In this document: positions 1 through 14,000 of the stretch, piece by piece
Layout: each line of letters begins with the position of its first letter
Numbering within the stretch: the first letter of the stretch is position 1
NCBI RefSeq assembly: GCF_009870125.1
Contig: NC_046683.1
Span: forward strand, 46,825,869-46,889,868
Source: Drosophila pseudoobscura
Lineage: Eukaryota > Arthropoda > Insecta > Diptera > Drosophilidae
Length of the DNA: 64,000 nucleotides
Direction of reading: 5' to 3'
Made by a program: the position numbers and the translations under genes
The notes under the pieces: generated by a model
Database searches by the model: none
The model's input: only the letters and a program-made list of their open reading frames with translations
Told to the model about the DNA's origin: nothing

Positions 1-3000
1 ACTACTTAATTTTATTCAATAATATTTACATGGTAATCTCTACCTACCTCTACCTCTTCTATTGTCCTGCTATATATTTTTTTTTAGTTTTTGTTCAACT
101 CATTGTTAGGTTCCGAGTCATTTATTGTGTGTTTTGTAGAAGAAGAAGGTCATAGTTTAGTTTTATGCTGGTTACATAAAAATACCGCAAATGAAGAGCC
201 AACTCACATTAATTAGATACTAATAACAGTACTCCATCTCTCTACATTTCTCTCCCCCTATCTCGACATACATCCTGCTCTCATTCTCTCTGGCATCGTC
301 TGTTCCGCTCGGTCGTCGCAATGCGTCAGTAAACGAGCGATTAAGCGAATGATGCAACGCTGTGGCAACACTCGTCGTATAATTAATTTTAAATGAGAGC
401 GGCACTGCCATGTCCTGTCACATGGGGTCTCATCTACCAGCCCCAGCCCCGGGCTCAGCCTCAGCCCCTACTCACAGCTGTTTATCCCACATATCCTGAA
501 ATGTCCAACCAACATCTGTGTGTATGTGTGTTCCCCTGTCTGTCACTAGATGCTGACAGTTTTATAAATTTGCCCTTTGTTTGCATTGCATTTTCCATTA
601 TTTATTGTTTAATTACAAGCTGGGCTCTCAGCTTTAAAAGCAATATTTATTAAAAATATCAGTTAATTGTTCTGGACAAATTAATAAACTCATTAATGTC
701 CGGAAACTTAAGGAGTGAATAAAACGATAAATATGTACTAAATTGAAAAAAATAACTAAAAATATAAAGCAATTCATATACAGGCAGGCTCCGTTTTTCA
801 CTTACTTTTGCGGATTTCGTTTTCAGCCAAAACGTTTCGTTTTCGTTTTAAGGTGTTGTTGTTGCCCTGGCCGGGTTAAAATAAAATTATTTATAAAGAA
901 AGCAAACGTTTGGTTACCCTGATATAGGTGTCAAGTTTATGTAAATGCATCAATAAGTCATCTATTTTCTGCCTTTTGGAATTGAGGTTCGTTTCGTTGT
1001 ATAAAATGCCGTCAAAGAAAACGTTTTCGTTTTGAAAAGAAACGTGAAAACGGGAGCTCCAATTTATGTGTATTCAAAAGTAAATCGGAAAACTTTTGTG
1101 AATGTGAAAAACAGAGCCTGGCTGATAGTTATATTTTGGTATGACCTTTGGTGCTGAAACACCTCTTGTTCTGGTTCCGAAATATTCGTATTTTTCCAAC
1201 AAAAACTTGAACGTTTCTGTACATTTGAGACCATGTCCGTAAGTGTGTATGAGTGTGTGTGAGTGTAACGGTGAAAAAGGCTTTTTGACTATTTTAGCCA
1301 GCATGTAAATATTATTTTTATACTTTAACCATGGCTGTGCACCAACAAAAACATAAGCAGATGCTCGTAGGGGCACGGACACAGACACATACACATACAC
1401 GTCGGTCCCATGTCAAAAAAGTTTTCAGTGTGAAAGCGGGGGGAGCTGGCGTAGAATACACACACACACCAGTTTGGGATTCCCTGTTTATTCAATCAAC
1501 AAGAATGAGGAAGTGGAGGTGGAAGTGGAGAAGGAGAAGGAAGATGTGGGGCAGGAGAAACTGTACCGATGCCACAATGCAGGAGAATGTGACAAACGCA
1601 AGATGACAGTTGCCATGCTGAAAAATGACACAGCTACACACTCACTCTATGACTGTCTCTCTTGTCCCACACTATGACTGTCTCTGTCTCTTCCTCTCCA
1701 TCTATCTGGGATTTTCTCCTCTCACTGTCTCTGTATCTGCCTCTGTCTATCTGTGGCCATCTCCCTCTCTGCCACACAAGAGTTTTCGCATTTGTTCCTA
1801 TGCCAGAGTAACTACAAAGTTTTTCTGCTATTTAAATCATGACAGTTTATCTAAGCAAAAAGCCCCGGCACATCTCTCTTGCTCTCTGTCCAAGGGAAGC
1901 CGCAACAGTTGCCACACCTTTTTATGGTACGCCTCCTCGCTTCGAGGCAATCCTCAGCCGCCATGCATTGCCTCCCCCGCTGCCACTACGTCTGCCACGC
2001 CAACAACACAGACCACAAGAATTCTCTCGCTGTTTTTGGCATCTTGTCAAGCTCCCGTCAGTTAGCCGCAGTTTTCTTCTTATTTTTCCACTCAGGCTCT
2101 GGCTCTGCCTCTACTTCTGCTTCTGCGTCTCCCTCAGTATGTTTTATTTCATTTTTAGCCTTTGCACGCAAAACGATAATATAAAACATTTCTTTTCCCT
2201 ATTCAACGTTTTCCTAGAAGTCACAAAGAAAAAGTTACTTAGGATCTCAGTCAAAAATTTAGCAAAATCTCAAACAACTAAATGGTTTCAGCTCTTTGCA
2301 ACTTAATCAAAGGAAAATGCAAATTTATGTATCAAATTGATTGACTCTATCCGGCTCTGGCTCGTAAATTACCGTCCCATGTAAATGACTTACGAGTAAT
2401 ATCCCAAAGAAAACTTTCGCTGGCACCAGGCACACACCTGCGACCCCATTAACCTGATAAAAGCCGAAAGCCCTCAGAGTGCTAAAAATGGATGCGCCAA
2501 CTTGGCTAATCAAATTAGCGGCTGTTGTGATTTATAGACCGCACCCTCGAACACATTCCCACATTCCCACATCCCCGATCTAACCGAAAGTTAGCAGCCA
2601 GAGCAGAGTCAGGTAACTTTTAATTTATGCAACTTAATTGAAATGCCATAAAAAAATCACCCAAAACGAAAACGTGTAACGAAATTTATGCGTCCTTCAT
2701 CCTTTTATTGGGTTAGTTTTCCGAACTTGAATCCCTTAAAGGGTAGCAAGATATTGAGCAACTAATGAACAGAATTGCTGCATAAGTGAAGACAAAGCGG
2801 AATATTTGTTTTGAAGATTTTTTAAACAAATTTTTTATTTTAAATTCAATTACGTTTCTTAATTGGACAAAAATTTGATTCAATTCCAACGCGAAATAGT
2901 AGAGAAATAGCGATTTGTACGTGCTAAATTTGTCAACTACTTCTATTAAAGGTTACAAAAATCCCCACAGGGTATCAGCTTGCCGGCTATTAAGGTTTGT

Positions 3001-3380
3001 GCTTCGTTTCCATTTGCTTTGATGCGTGCTGGAAAGTTTCGCGCTGTGTGTCGTGTTAATGAACTTGACTGTGGCGGGAAAATCGATTAGCCAAAATACC
3101 CTCTCGCGACAGCTCGAAGCTTTCCCTCGAATGCTTCTTCATCTTTTCCATATTTCGCATTAATTAAAAACCTGTCAGTGACATACCCGAGAGAAACTAC
3201 AAAACAGCGAAGCTCATGCAAAGGCAAAGGCAAGGGTAAAGGCAAATAACATATATTAAGTATACTCGTATACGCATGGTGTACAAAATAATTCCGATGC
3301 CGGAAATTACCAGGTGAGACAACAATTTCTCTCTTTTTTTTTTGGTTTCCTTTTTGAGGGGTTTTTTTATGCGTGTATTC

Positions 3381-3401
3381 GTGTGTGTGTGTGTGTGTGT
3401 G
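3381..3401. repeat. (GT)n microsatellite
   Basis: Uninterrupted GT dinucleotide tract of about ten units. It opens artificial Thr-His or Val-Cys repeat frames on both strands, which explains the long spurious open frames here. Confidence 0.9.
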
Positions 3402-4732
3402 AATCAAGGCAACCTTTTTAAAACGCATAACAATAACGAAAATTTGAAAGAGATAAAGGACTTGAACGTGGGCGGAAACGGAAATGATTATTTCTCCTCC
3501 TGTAGCTCTGCCTGTTCCTTCACAGAGTCTGAGATGAGTCCAAGCAGAGTAGGGGTAAGGGGAGGGGGGGGAAAGGGCCATGTACCATGGAGGAGGAGGT
3601 CCGTCTACCATTGTTGTCATTGCTGCCATTGTTCCATTACAGCATTTGTGTTGTTGCTGATGCTGCTGCAATTTTCATTTGGCCGGCCTTTTCTTGGCCG
3701 TTATCAGTGACAAACGGCCATGGCCGGGTCGTAAACGGATATGGGAAGGGAAAAAAGACAGTCACCACGCCCAGGACACCAAGACCGGCACAATTTACAC
3801 ATTTAAAATTCAAATAAACTCATTTGCATGCAGACGAAATGAGCGGCTCGGCCAGATGGACACTGTCCCAACATATGCGTCCCTGTCTGACCTTTGAACT
3901 CGCTCCCAGAGTTTTTGTCTTTATACATTTGTCATCATTAGGGACCAAGCTGTTAAAACGAACAGGATAAGACCAGAAAAGGTAAAACATAATCATTTTG
4001 AGACTGACCGTGGCAATTGGCTAAATGAAATGAAAGCCTCGACTGTTTTCAACTAGGAGATTTTAATCTCATGACTGAGAATTACATGGCTTTTCCGCCT
4101 TAACCACATTTCCCTGCTTAGGATTGCCCATTTTTATATCGAATATCGATCCTTAACTGACTGCAAATTGAAACTGAAAGCCGGGGCTGTCAGTCCGTTG
4201 TTTTGACAGGCTTCTCCGGGCTCTTCAGAGTCCGCCACTAATCCAGACAAACGCAGCTTAATTACTTACAAGCAAATTGAAACCATAAATAAATAAAATG
4301 CGTTGAACCGAAAACTTCAACGGATGGAGAAAAATGTACGTCGTGGGGAAAGAGAAAGCAACCTAATACCCATATTGATAACTTAAGCCAGATGATTTAC
4401 GGCCTGGTCAATCAACAAGATGCGGCGGCGAATACGTCTTCGGACCCCGGGTAAGTCTTATCGATTTGACTTTTGATTGATATTTGCACTGGGCTTACTA
4501 TTTGGCCAGGACTATACGTAGCAGTAGCTTCGGGAAGCTGCGAGCGGCTTGGAGGGCTTGAGTCAAGTCAGGTTGTCGACATAAATCCTTTAAATGAAGT
4601 TAGAAAGTTGCCGCCACGCCACGCCACGGCTTAGGCGTATCAATTTTAATAAATTTGCTCATGTCTTGCCATTAATTTCAGTTAATTTGCCATTTTTCAT
4701 GCTTTGCCACACGACACATTCAACACGCCATG

Positions 4733-4764
4733 AGGACTGCCAGGACTGCCAGGACTGCCAGGAC
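4733..4764. repeat. 9-bp tandem repeat (AGGACTGCC)
   Basis: About three and a half head-to-tail copies of AGGACTGCC, with a related diverged copy just downstream (4772-4780). It is a minisatellite-like tract with no visible gene around it. Confidence 0.85.
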
Positions 4765-7700
4765 AGCTAGGAAGGACTGCCCGTCCTTTGCATACGGAAC
4801 AGAATGGCACCGCACAGCCCGTACATCAATGACACACGGTGAAACGGAACCGTAAATATCCTCGAAGGCAGCCAATATGTTTACACGCACACAATTGCAG
4901 TTACGGAACTTCTTCGACTCCGCACGGAAGATTTCCGCTTCCGCCGGCAGCAAGAGCAGCCTGCTCAATGGATCATAAATTTTGCAATGCATCGTAATTC
5001 TTCACCAGGTTGAAGTTGAAGTTGAAGCCGGCCAGAAGCAGCAAGGAAGAGCAAGGAAGAGCAAGGCGAGGAGCTGCCACAACTTGGCCAGTTTGTTCGG
5101 CGCTTTCGCTAATAGTTGGCAAAAGTTTTCCTCCACTCGCAACCGAAATGAAGGACAGCTCGACTGGCGGAATAAATATTGAAATTGCCAAAAATAAAAC
5201 TTTCAAGGCGCTCTCTCTCAATATGCTACAAAGCACAAAGTTTTTAGAGACAGAATGCATTTGAATTTGCCATTTGAAAGCGGTTGGTCTCGGTCAAAGC
5301 TAATTTCGCCTGCTTTTTAATTATTCAAATAGATAAGTATTTGAGTTAAGGACAGGCTGTATCGATTATGAATGCTTTTCCATCGAAATTCTCTCCCTCC
5401 GCAAGCTCCTCCACAGAATGGGTTTTACAAAAGGAGCCACTTACCTTTGCCCAGTACTCGATGCTCTGTTTTTCGGTGCTTGGCACTCGAAGCGCCCTGG
5501 CTCTGTGCAAGTACTAATTGTTTCAAAATTGAATGGAGGCCAAGCTTGTCCGGAGTCCTTGGTCGCTGACCAGCAGCTGTTATGCTCATATCGATTTTTG
5601 CTTTTTACTTTCATCCGTTGCCAGCTTTTACCTGTCTGGCAAGGGCTTCTTGTTAATGCAGACGAACGCAATTGGTTGGTTTTGCTTTCTTTTTTCTGCT
5701 TTTCATTACATTCCACGCCGAAAATCGAAAAGTTTTAATGCTATGTATGCAGATAGTGTTTTCCAAGGCTTCAAGAAGTGTCCAATTTATAATATTTTCC
5801 GATATAAACGAGTGGGAACGTTGTGATCCACAGCAAGGGCTAATACAACGTACTAATAATACATCCCTATACTCATTTTAAGTATTGGGTATAAAAAACG
5901 AAAACACTCCTCAAACACCACTACAGTCTCCATTGCCCGACATTTTGAATTCCAAATGCATATTTGGCGCTTTTCTATTAAGGGAACCCAAAATTTGAAG
6001 AGCAAACAATATCGTTGAGGTGTCACTAACAACCAGCAGCACTTATGCAAAAACAAACAAACAAAAAGTAAAATGGAAAATGGAAAATTATGACAAATGT
6101 TGATAAATTCGTTAAATCCAGTCCAATGCCGCAAGGAAAATGGGGAAACCATTTTACAAAATAATCGAAACTGTGGAGGGCATATAAAACGCAAGCCATC
6201 TCACTCATTCACAAAAACACTCGTTCATCACACGAATTATTCAATTGAAGCAACAGCAGACGCTGAATTTGGCAGCCGACGCGATTTTGCACGTTGCTCG
6301 TACAGTTTTTTGTTGGCGCGTGGAAAATGTGGAAATCCCGATAATGACAAGGATGATGGACTCCGCAACAGTCCCAGCACATTCACATTTATTTCGGCAT
6401 CTACATATGTATGTATGTAGGCGCAATGCGAATGCAGCAAAAAGGGCAAGTCTGTGTGGAAGATGGGTGGAACGAAAAGCAACAATCCAATCCACTCCAC
6501 TCCCAAAAACCGCGAATGTAATTACTGTTGAATAAAGTTGCACTCAATTCTTTCATCGGGCCATCCACAGGGGAAACAAGGTGTAGAGACCTACATACAT
6601 ACTCTAGGAAGTATTGAAAAAAAAGCATCAAAAACACATAATTATCTAGTATATATTATCGGCACCTAATCAAAAGTAATTTGTAAATCTTACAAAGTTC
6701 GATAAAGTGTTGCCTGAACAAACCTTATTGCCGTTCCATTATCCCTATCTTGTGAGGGTAACCTTTAACTTCCGCAGCTGACCGCAGACCCATACAATCA
6801 ATTGTTCACTTTTTCTTCTCCCTTTGCCTTTGCGGTTTCTAATTAAGTGTGGTGGGTGTTTCTGCAATGCAATTTAAGCACTCACACGGTCGCACACAGA
6901 GAAAAATACACTCCAGACAATCTCTTTTTTTGCTCCTCCTGCTCCTGCTCTTGCCAGACGCCAGATGGCGCTAATGAACTTCCGCTGTCAAATGAAACGC
7001 TTACCATGCAAATCGCACCATTTTCAATAATTGAAGACGCCTGCCACCGCATTGTTATTATCATTTTCATTTTGTGCTTCCGCCACTCGACTGTTTCACT
7101 TTTTCTTTTTTCTTTTCTGGTTTTTTTTTGGGTGGATGATGGGGGAGATGATTCACATCCGTTTAATGCCATTTTCTTCTGGGGGCGCCTGTAAAGTAGG
7201 CAACAGTTTTTTTCTTACACTGGCATCCTCTCCTCTTCTTTCGGCTGCTGCAAATTGCTCGCATTTAAATGCAAAAATTGTCGGCACGTCTAGGTGTTCA
7301 TGATGTTCGCCACCTGTACAGTCTCACACATGCTATCCCCCGCAGCCCCACAGTGCTCCACAGCCCTACGCAGTTCCGCCCTACCGTCTGCCACCTGTAA
7401 ATTTACTGCTGCGCGTGCGTTTTCATTTGCTTTTACTGTCTTCGGTCTATCTTTCATTTCCCTGTGCCATATTTTTTTTTTTGGTTTTATTTATTTGCCC
7501 AAGATTTATGTCACCGACAGGAAGACAGGCCTGTCGTAATATTTTCGCACGCACGCACACACATGCACTGAACAGGCCCATGACGGTGGGTCATATATGC
7601 GAATGTAAAAGTGTATCTGTATTTGCGTGTGAGTGCGTGCGCGTTATGAATATGTATGTGTTCATTACGGATGGGAGAAATTTTTTACATCGGCGGAAAT

Positions 7701-9950
7701 GTTGCACTACTTTGGCCTGCCATGCGAATCCCATTTTAATCATCCAGTCGGCTTTGGTCTGTTTCCGCAATTGCATTGTCTGGGCGCGGGGCCACATACT
7801 CGTAGAAAGGATCTGATATCTTAGTGTCGCGGTTTATTGAACTCTAGAGGTGAATGGCATAGAAAGAATAGACGTGCATACATACATATATGTAAAATAC
7901 ATAATAGCTTTTCCTTAATCTGATATCAATATAGCACTCCCATTCGAGAGGCACGTAAATAAATAGTTGATCAATTGTGATAAATGGAATGGAATTTATA
8001 TATATGTAACCTATAGCTGTATGTCATTACGAATGTGTAAACGCCTAGTCCTTAGTTCTTAGCCCATTAGATCGTCCGTTGATCCGTAGAACCCCGCTTT
8101 GCCATTGTTTATATTGACGCTCTATGCAAATAAGCAAATTCTTGCGGAAATAAAACTACTTGCCGTATAATGTGCGGGTGAAACATAATCATTCAATGAC
8201 CACTTGCATTGTGTTCAAAACATAAATACTAATTAAAATACGGTCTATATTAAGGAGCGTTCATGAATTGCAGACATAAACGAACCCGTCATACACAAGG
8301 ACAAAAAATAATCCTCATATAAAATTCCATAAAATGGGCATGCGAGAATGTGCAAATGAAATGTTCAAATTGGAAAATTTCCGCCAAACTGCGCCTGCAA
8401 ATGGCGAATTATCCGCACTGGGGTTCAATTGGCCGGACCAAAGTGCAGTTGGCCGAAAGCCGGGTTCATTTGGCAGCAGGCTTTGTCACATTTTCGTATT
8501 TCGCAATCCCCCAGCCTCTACCTCTGCCTCTGCCGGGCTACGTTTTGCATTTTGGGCGATTTAATCTGCCAGAGGACCACTGACAACATGGCCAACAATT
8601 AAGCCGTTCGTGCAAATTCTGTGCAAATTTCTCATTTATCGCTACCCCTGTCAGGGCTAGAAGCTGCCCCTGCCTCGGGCCTCGGGCCAAATGAAAATGG
8701 AACCGCAGGCGCCACATCGAATGCCAGTCGATTGTTACTTTTTGCAATGAAAGCGACTCGCGGGTCCCATCCACTGGCATCCCATACCAGTAGATCTGAC
8801 CCGAAAGGAGGGCACTGTGATTAACTGCATCGCAAACGGGGCTCTTTGCGGGCTCTCTGGCCTTTAATTCTAAACAGCAAAGTGCTAATTTGTTGCACGA
8901 GTCTAGCGCTGGGAGATGCAACGATTGGATTGTCCTGTCCTGTACTGTCCTGTCCAGCAATAAAGTTAAATTAGTCGGTCCGACAGAGTGGAGCAAATCT
9001 TCCATTTACCCATAAATTGGTCACTTTTCCCCGCACTCAACTCCTGGTTTCCTTGGGATCTTTAATCTGTTCCATGTGCTGATTGAAATTAAATTGTAAA
9101 CCAGCTCAACACTTAATGAAATGTCAACTAATTATATGAAGTGGCAGAAAAAGCGCATTTATTAAGTTGAGCACAAAAAGAAAGTAAGGTGGAATAGTGT
9201 TTAATGAAGTTTAAGGGATCACCGTGACCGAAAGTCAGAAAGTCATATCTTGTTGCTCTGAGGCATTAAAAAATACAATATATATGAAATGATGACAAAT
9301 TATGGCATTTTTTTTTATTAATTTTTAAAAATTTCTTACTACCAGCAGGCTAACTAATGACAGTAAAGGGAACCAACATTTATATTCCACAAAAATTTGT
9401 CTAATTGCATTTAATACATTTTTGCGGCATTGCAATTAACAAATAAACAAAATGTAATTAGCAAATCATGAAAAAAAATGCTCGTTTATAACACACAATA
9501 TACAGTACACCAAAATAAAAGTTTCGCCAAAAGTTCTCAAATGATTTGCATGTTGTGAGTGTTTGTCTGTGTGTGTATGTTCGTTTGTGGATTCCTGGGT
9601 ATTATTCCACAGCAAAAATCAACAAAGAACAGACCGAGCTCGCATTGACAACTCCATGCTTGTAATTTGTAAAGTTTTTCGCTTTTTTTGGGATGCATTC
9701 AAATTGTTCATTAGCTAATGAATGCGAAATGGGGTGTGGGTGGAGTTGTATGTCAGAAGCCTGACAATTAAATAAATGCGAAATTAACTGAGAATATTAG
9801 ATGTTAAATGTTTATGCTGATGATATGTTCCTTATTTTAGCATATTTGTAACTTCAATACCAATGCCACACCTTAAGTTAAGAGTTAAGTTTAATACGCT
9901 TTCGAAGCCGCAGACACTATCTCAACATGTTGACCTTTCCGGCTTTACAA

Positions 9951-10280
9951 AGTGAAACTCATCGCCCCTGCAGGCCATGGCTCACTGACTTACAGCAACT
10001 GCAGCAGCAGAAGCAGCAAAAGCAGCAAAAGCAACAGAAGCAGCGGTTGCAGCAGCTCAAAACCAATACATAAAGAGGAACACAAATGAAAATAAAATAA
10101 CGAAGTTGTAGCAAGAAGTACAAACAAGTGAACAATAAAACCACTTAAAAAGCAAACAGCAGAAAATTTCTTTCGCAACCCTCACACCAAACACCAAGAT
10201 GAGGACTAGAACCCAGGACTAGAACCAGCACCAGGAACAGCACCAGCACCAGCACCAGCACCAGCACCAACACCAACCCA
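9951..10280. repeat. CAG/CAGCAC-rich low-complexity tract
   Basis: Two neighbouring low-complexity blocks: GCAGCAAAA-like units at about 9995-10055 and a (CAGCAC)n hexamer at about 10238-10270. Such tracts often encode poly-Gln in flies, but here stops interrupt the frames and no flanking coding sequence is visible, so I treat it as noncoding. Confidence 0.7.
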
Positions 10281-10787
10281 AACCCACCAACACCCACATA
10301 TAAAAACTAACACGCAGAACAGTAAAAGCAGTATCTAGAGCTTTAACAGCATCAGCAGTACCCGAAGCAACAGCCAACATGTCTGTCCGTCTGTCTATCT
10401 GTCGCACCCATACTCGTATAAAAAGCAAAATAATTGGCGTGTCAGACATTTTGTTACGCCCAATTTAAGTGCTTCCTCCTTTGCATGGCAGGACAGAGCA
10501 GAGCACCACACCCTTCTGCACAGCTCCTCTCCAGATGATCTACGGGAAGTGCTGATTGCCACCCAGACAAATCCATTACACGGATGATACAGACAAAACA
10601 TAAAATAATACAAAAACGCATCACCTAAAAGCACCATTAGTGGAACAAATTATAAGGAATCAAATACAATATTAGTCCTTTTTGGATTCTGATTTGATTA
10701 AAATGGTTTTCTAAAGCGACTGCAGAGTCCATCGATTAATTAATGAACTTATGGGACTCTATATAATCTATATAATGTTTCAAAGGC

Positions 10788-11000
10788 ATGATGTCTTTAA
10801 GGGACTGCTTCAATGATATCTTAGAGGTACGGACAACTGAGATCCTTGAAAATTCAGTAGCCGTACGTGTTTTCTGCTCTATCCAATTGGAGCTCGGCTT
10901 GGATCTTTCGGCTCTTTCAAGGCTCCGACTGGGTAGAGAAAAGAACATGGAGCTAACCGCAGTGATGATGTACTTGATAAGTATCTCAATACCAGCATAG
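10788..11000 (+). other. weak candidate small ORF, 70 aa
   Basis: A 70-codon ATG-to-stop frame in a patch of somewhat higher GC than its surroundings. The peptide has mixed, protein-like composition (acidic, Leu/Ile-rich first half) without simple repeats, but no signal peptide, membrane segment or motif I recognise. No clear TATA box, splice site or poly(A) signal supports it, and the minus strand is also open here over about 70 codons. It may be an exon of an unseen gene, a relic or chance. Confidence 0.15.
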
Positions 11001-14000
11001 TCCCTTTTTGTACGTCGAAATGAGAAAGAGTATAAGAAAAATGAATGAGAATATAAATATCATAGCATTGTATAGTATTTAAGGGATAGAACTAATTGTA
11101 TTTTGAAGAGCAGACAACAATGTTGGTACGAGTAGGCACGAAATATGCAATCAATGTTTATTTGACTTCAATAATTAATTAATTTCCCCTCTTCCGGGGC
11201 AGATTAAGTGACTGTACAAATTGTAAATATTTATTTGAATATTTAAATAAATGTAGTAAAAAGCCATTAATATTGATGAGGAGGGTGAGAAGCTAAAGAA
11301 TTCTTACAAATTAATCAAGTGCATTCAGCTGGCATATTGACAATGTCCCCTGGATTCATTTCCCAGCCACTAAATGCATCCGTTTGGCCGGCCTTTCAAT
11401 GAAATTTCATTAATTTTCCACATTAAAATTGCATTAATTAAATACCAAAATGCTCAATTGGTGGGTTGATGCCTTTAAATGTAAATAATTGAATGTTTCA
11501 TTTGGTAGTAGAGATGGGAGGCGACTGGCATAATGTTAATAAAAATCAGCATTTGTGCACGCTTCATTTAAGCAGCCATTCAAATGGAATCAATCTTGTC
11601 ACAGACATTAAAAGCGAACTAGTGAAAATGCAAAGAAGAAGGTTTGGTTTTTATTTTATTAAATGGCCAAAAAGTTTACCTATTCGGAATATTTTTAAAC
11701 ATGCAGTGGCACACTTTTCTACACTCACTAAACAAACTGTTTGGAGCTAAGAGGTGCTTTGCATGACTCTACAACATTTAGCAGGTCCTGACATGTAATT
11801 ACATACGTACATACATACACATGCACATACACACATACAAATATACGCAAGCAGTCACACCTATATACAATATGTCGTTGCAACTCTGCGCACTTCCGCT
11901 TAAAACCTTTCACTTCCGGCTAGCAGTGCTCCAAAATGTACAGAACGAGGGCCCGAAATAGCCAAACTTTTTCCGCCACATTGCATGTGCCACGCAAATG
12001 CAAATTTTTGTATACCCGTACTTGTAAACGTATTCACGTTTTTCTTGTTTTAAATTTTATGGCATTAAATACGCTGAGAGAGCCACAGTACGCCGGAAAG
12101 TATGCCACAGATATTGAGCGGCCAGCCCGCCGCCCTGGCGAAGATGGGAGGTGGGAGTCACATCGACCCCATCGAGTTATGGCGTCAAAAAGCAATCAAT
12201 TTTTAATTTTGCGTTTAATTAAAAATGCAGCAGAGGCGCAATTAAAATTATCCCATGCATTAAGTACACAACGCCTGGTTCCATTCCGAATGGTTCGGCT
12301 CGGGTCTGTTCTGGTCTGTTCTGTTCTGATCTGTTCTGGGCCCGGTTCAGTTTTATGGCCATGTCGAAAGTTAGCTGGCGCTTAAATGACAGTAACCAAA
12401 ATCTGGTTTTGTTGCAATCAATCATGGCTTGGTCGGTGGGTCGTTGATGCTCGCTCAGCATCAGCGGTAATTGGAAGTAGGTGGCATCGTCATCGAGATT
12501 GCGCGGTTGTCCAGTCCGCAGCCCCAGCCCCGGCCCCGGCCCCATAGACAAGCACCGACCCCTGCCACCCAGCTACAGATACTGTTACCACACACGCATG
12601 CACGCACACATCCTTTACGCTGATGTTGCAACTACGCTGCGGTTGCGGCTCTAAAAGTTCGCCGGGGTGTTCAGGGTGTTTATTAGCCTGGCCAACTGGC
12701 GTGTGAGTGATATTTCAATAATGAGCATTCAATAAATTGACAATAATTATCAATGGACATCATATAACCAATTTGTGTCGAATCCTTATGAATGAACGGC
12801 CCATCAGCGTGATATATCTAAAGGTAAAGAGTTTGCATTTGCCTGTCGTACCCGTTATTATAGCCGATTACGCTGTCAAGAGACAACTATGAGCAGCATG
12901 ACAAATATCGTTCAATTGATAGATTAAACCAAGCCAAGCCAAACCAAGCCCCCGCTGTTGACAGCTTCCTGCATTTGCTTTTAGCCAGCAGTGCAGAGGT
13001 GTTGACCTACTTGAGCCGCAGCCTTGCCAAATCACTTGCCATCAATTTGGTCTGGGGTGAATAGAAAAATTTGATTACCAAAAGCTTGGGCACGTCTGCT
13101 GGATAAAAATTACATCGACAACATGAAATTTAATCATTCTAATTTGTGGAATTTATGAAGTTTATTACTTTTACTTAATAGACATAAGCGGCAACGGCTT
13201 TCAACGTGGCCAAAGTGGAACCATTCTAGGACAAGAAAAGACTTCAGGAGATTCGGATACACGCAGAGATACACTCAAAGAATCTTAAACATATGTATAT
13301 GCAAAACTTATAGATTTGTCTAGTTTTATTTTTTATATAATAAGAGAAATCCCAAAAAAAAAACCTATTTTTATATGCAATTGTTTTCTCCTCGTTTTCA
13401 AGCCTTACCAACATATTTTCAACAAATCGCATTTCATGACGTTTTCCGCAGTGTCGGTTTTTTCGAGTCCGTCCCGTTTCCTTCCCCTCCCCTTTCCGCT
13501 TTCCACTTTCCACTTTTGTACATTTTTATGCTTTTGTTTTCCAACGCCACGTCATGGCGTACATGGATCCAGCCCTGGTCAGGCAGTGCCAACTACGAGC
13601 GGGAATGTGTCTAAATTGTGTGTAAAAATTTCGCCTTCTCTTTGTTATTATTCGGTTTTTGTCCACTGTCTCTGGGTGACACCATATGGCCCCGGCAGAT
13701 AAGGCTAAGTAATTGATGGACATCGCGGGACAGACACGAGCTCTAGGAATGAAATTTTAAAAATAAATAGCTTTATATTCAAGATACCTTTAAATTTATC
13801 AAACCGCCTAAAGTGAAGTGAAATACTATATTTATTCACTCTCAAAATAGGTAAAGCTTTAATCTGCGGGAATATCTACATACATATCTTATTTTTGGAA
13901 GTCTAGTAGTACATAACTTTTAAACGATTCGAAGCCAAAGCCAATTATGAACTATCGTCTTCTACATCACAGGATACGTCAACCTTCCCCCCTCACCACA

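Larger units (their letters stand above)
1..9950. other. noncoding stretch, no gene recognised
   Basis: I see no reading frame with Drosophila-like coding character and plausible splice sites. The open frames present are short, overlap on both strands or run through simple repeats. The stretch holds a (GT)10 tract at 3381-3401, a 9-bp AGGACTGCC tandem repeat at 4733-4764, pyrimidine-rich blocks around 1660-1790 and 7080-7140, and TACATATGTA-type runs. It may be intergenic DNA or a long intron of a gene whose exons lie outside the window; the sequence does not say which. Confidence 0.6.

Noticed and set aside
3087..3671. 194-codon minus-strand frame
   Set aside because: It is held open by the GT/CA microsatellite (His-Thr repeats) and by Gln/His-rich low-complexity sequence, with no recognisable protein feature.
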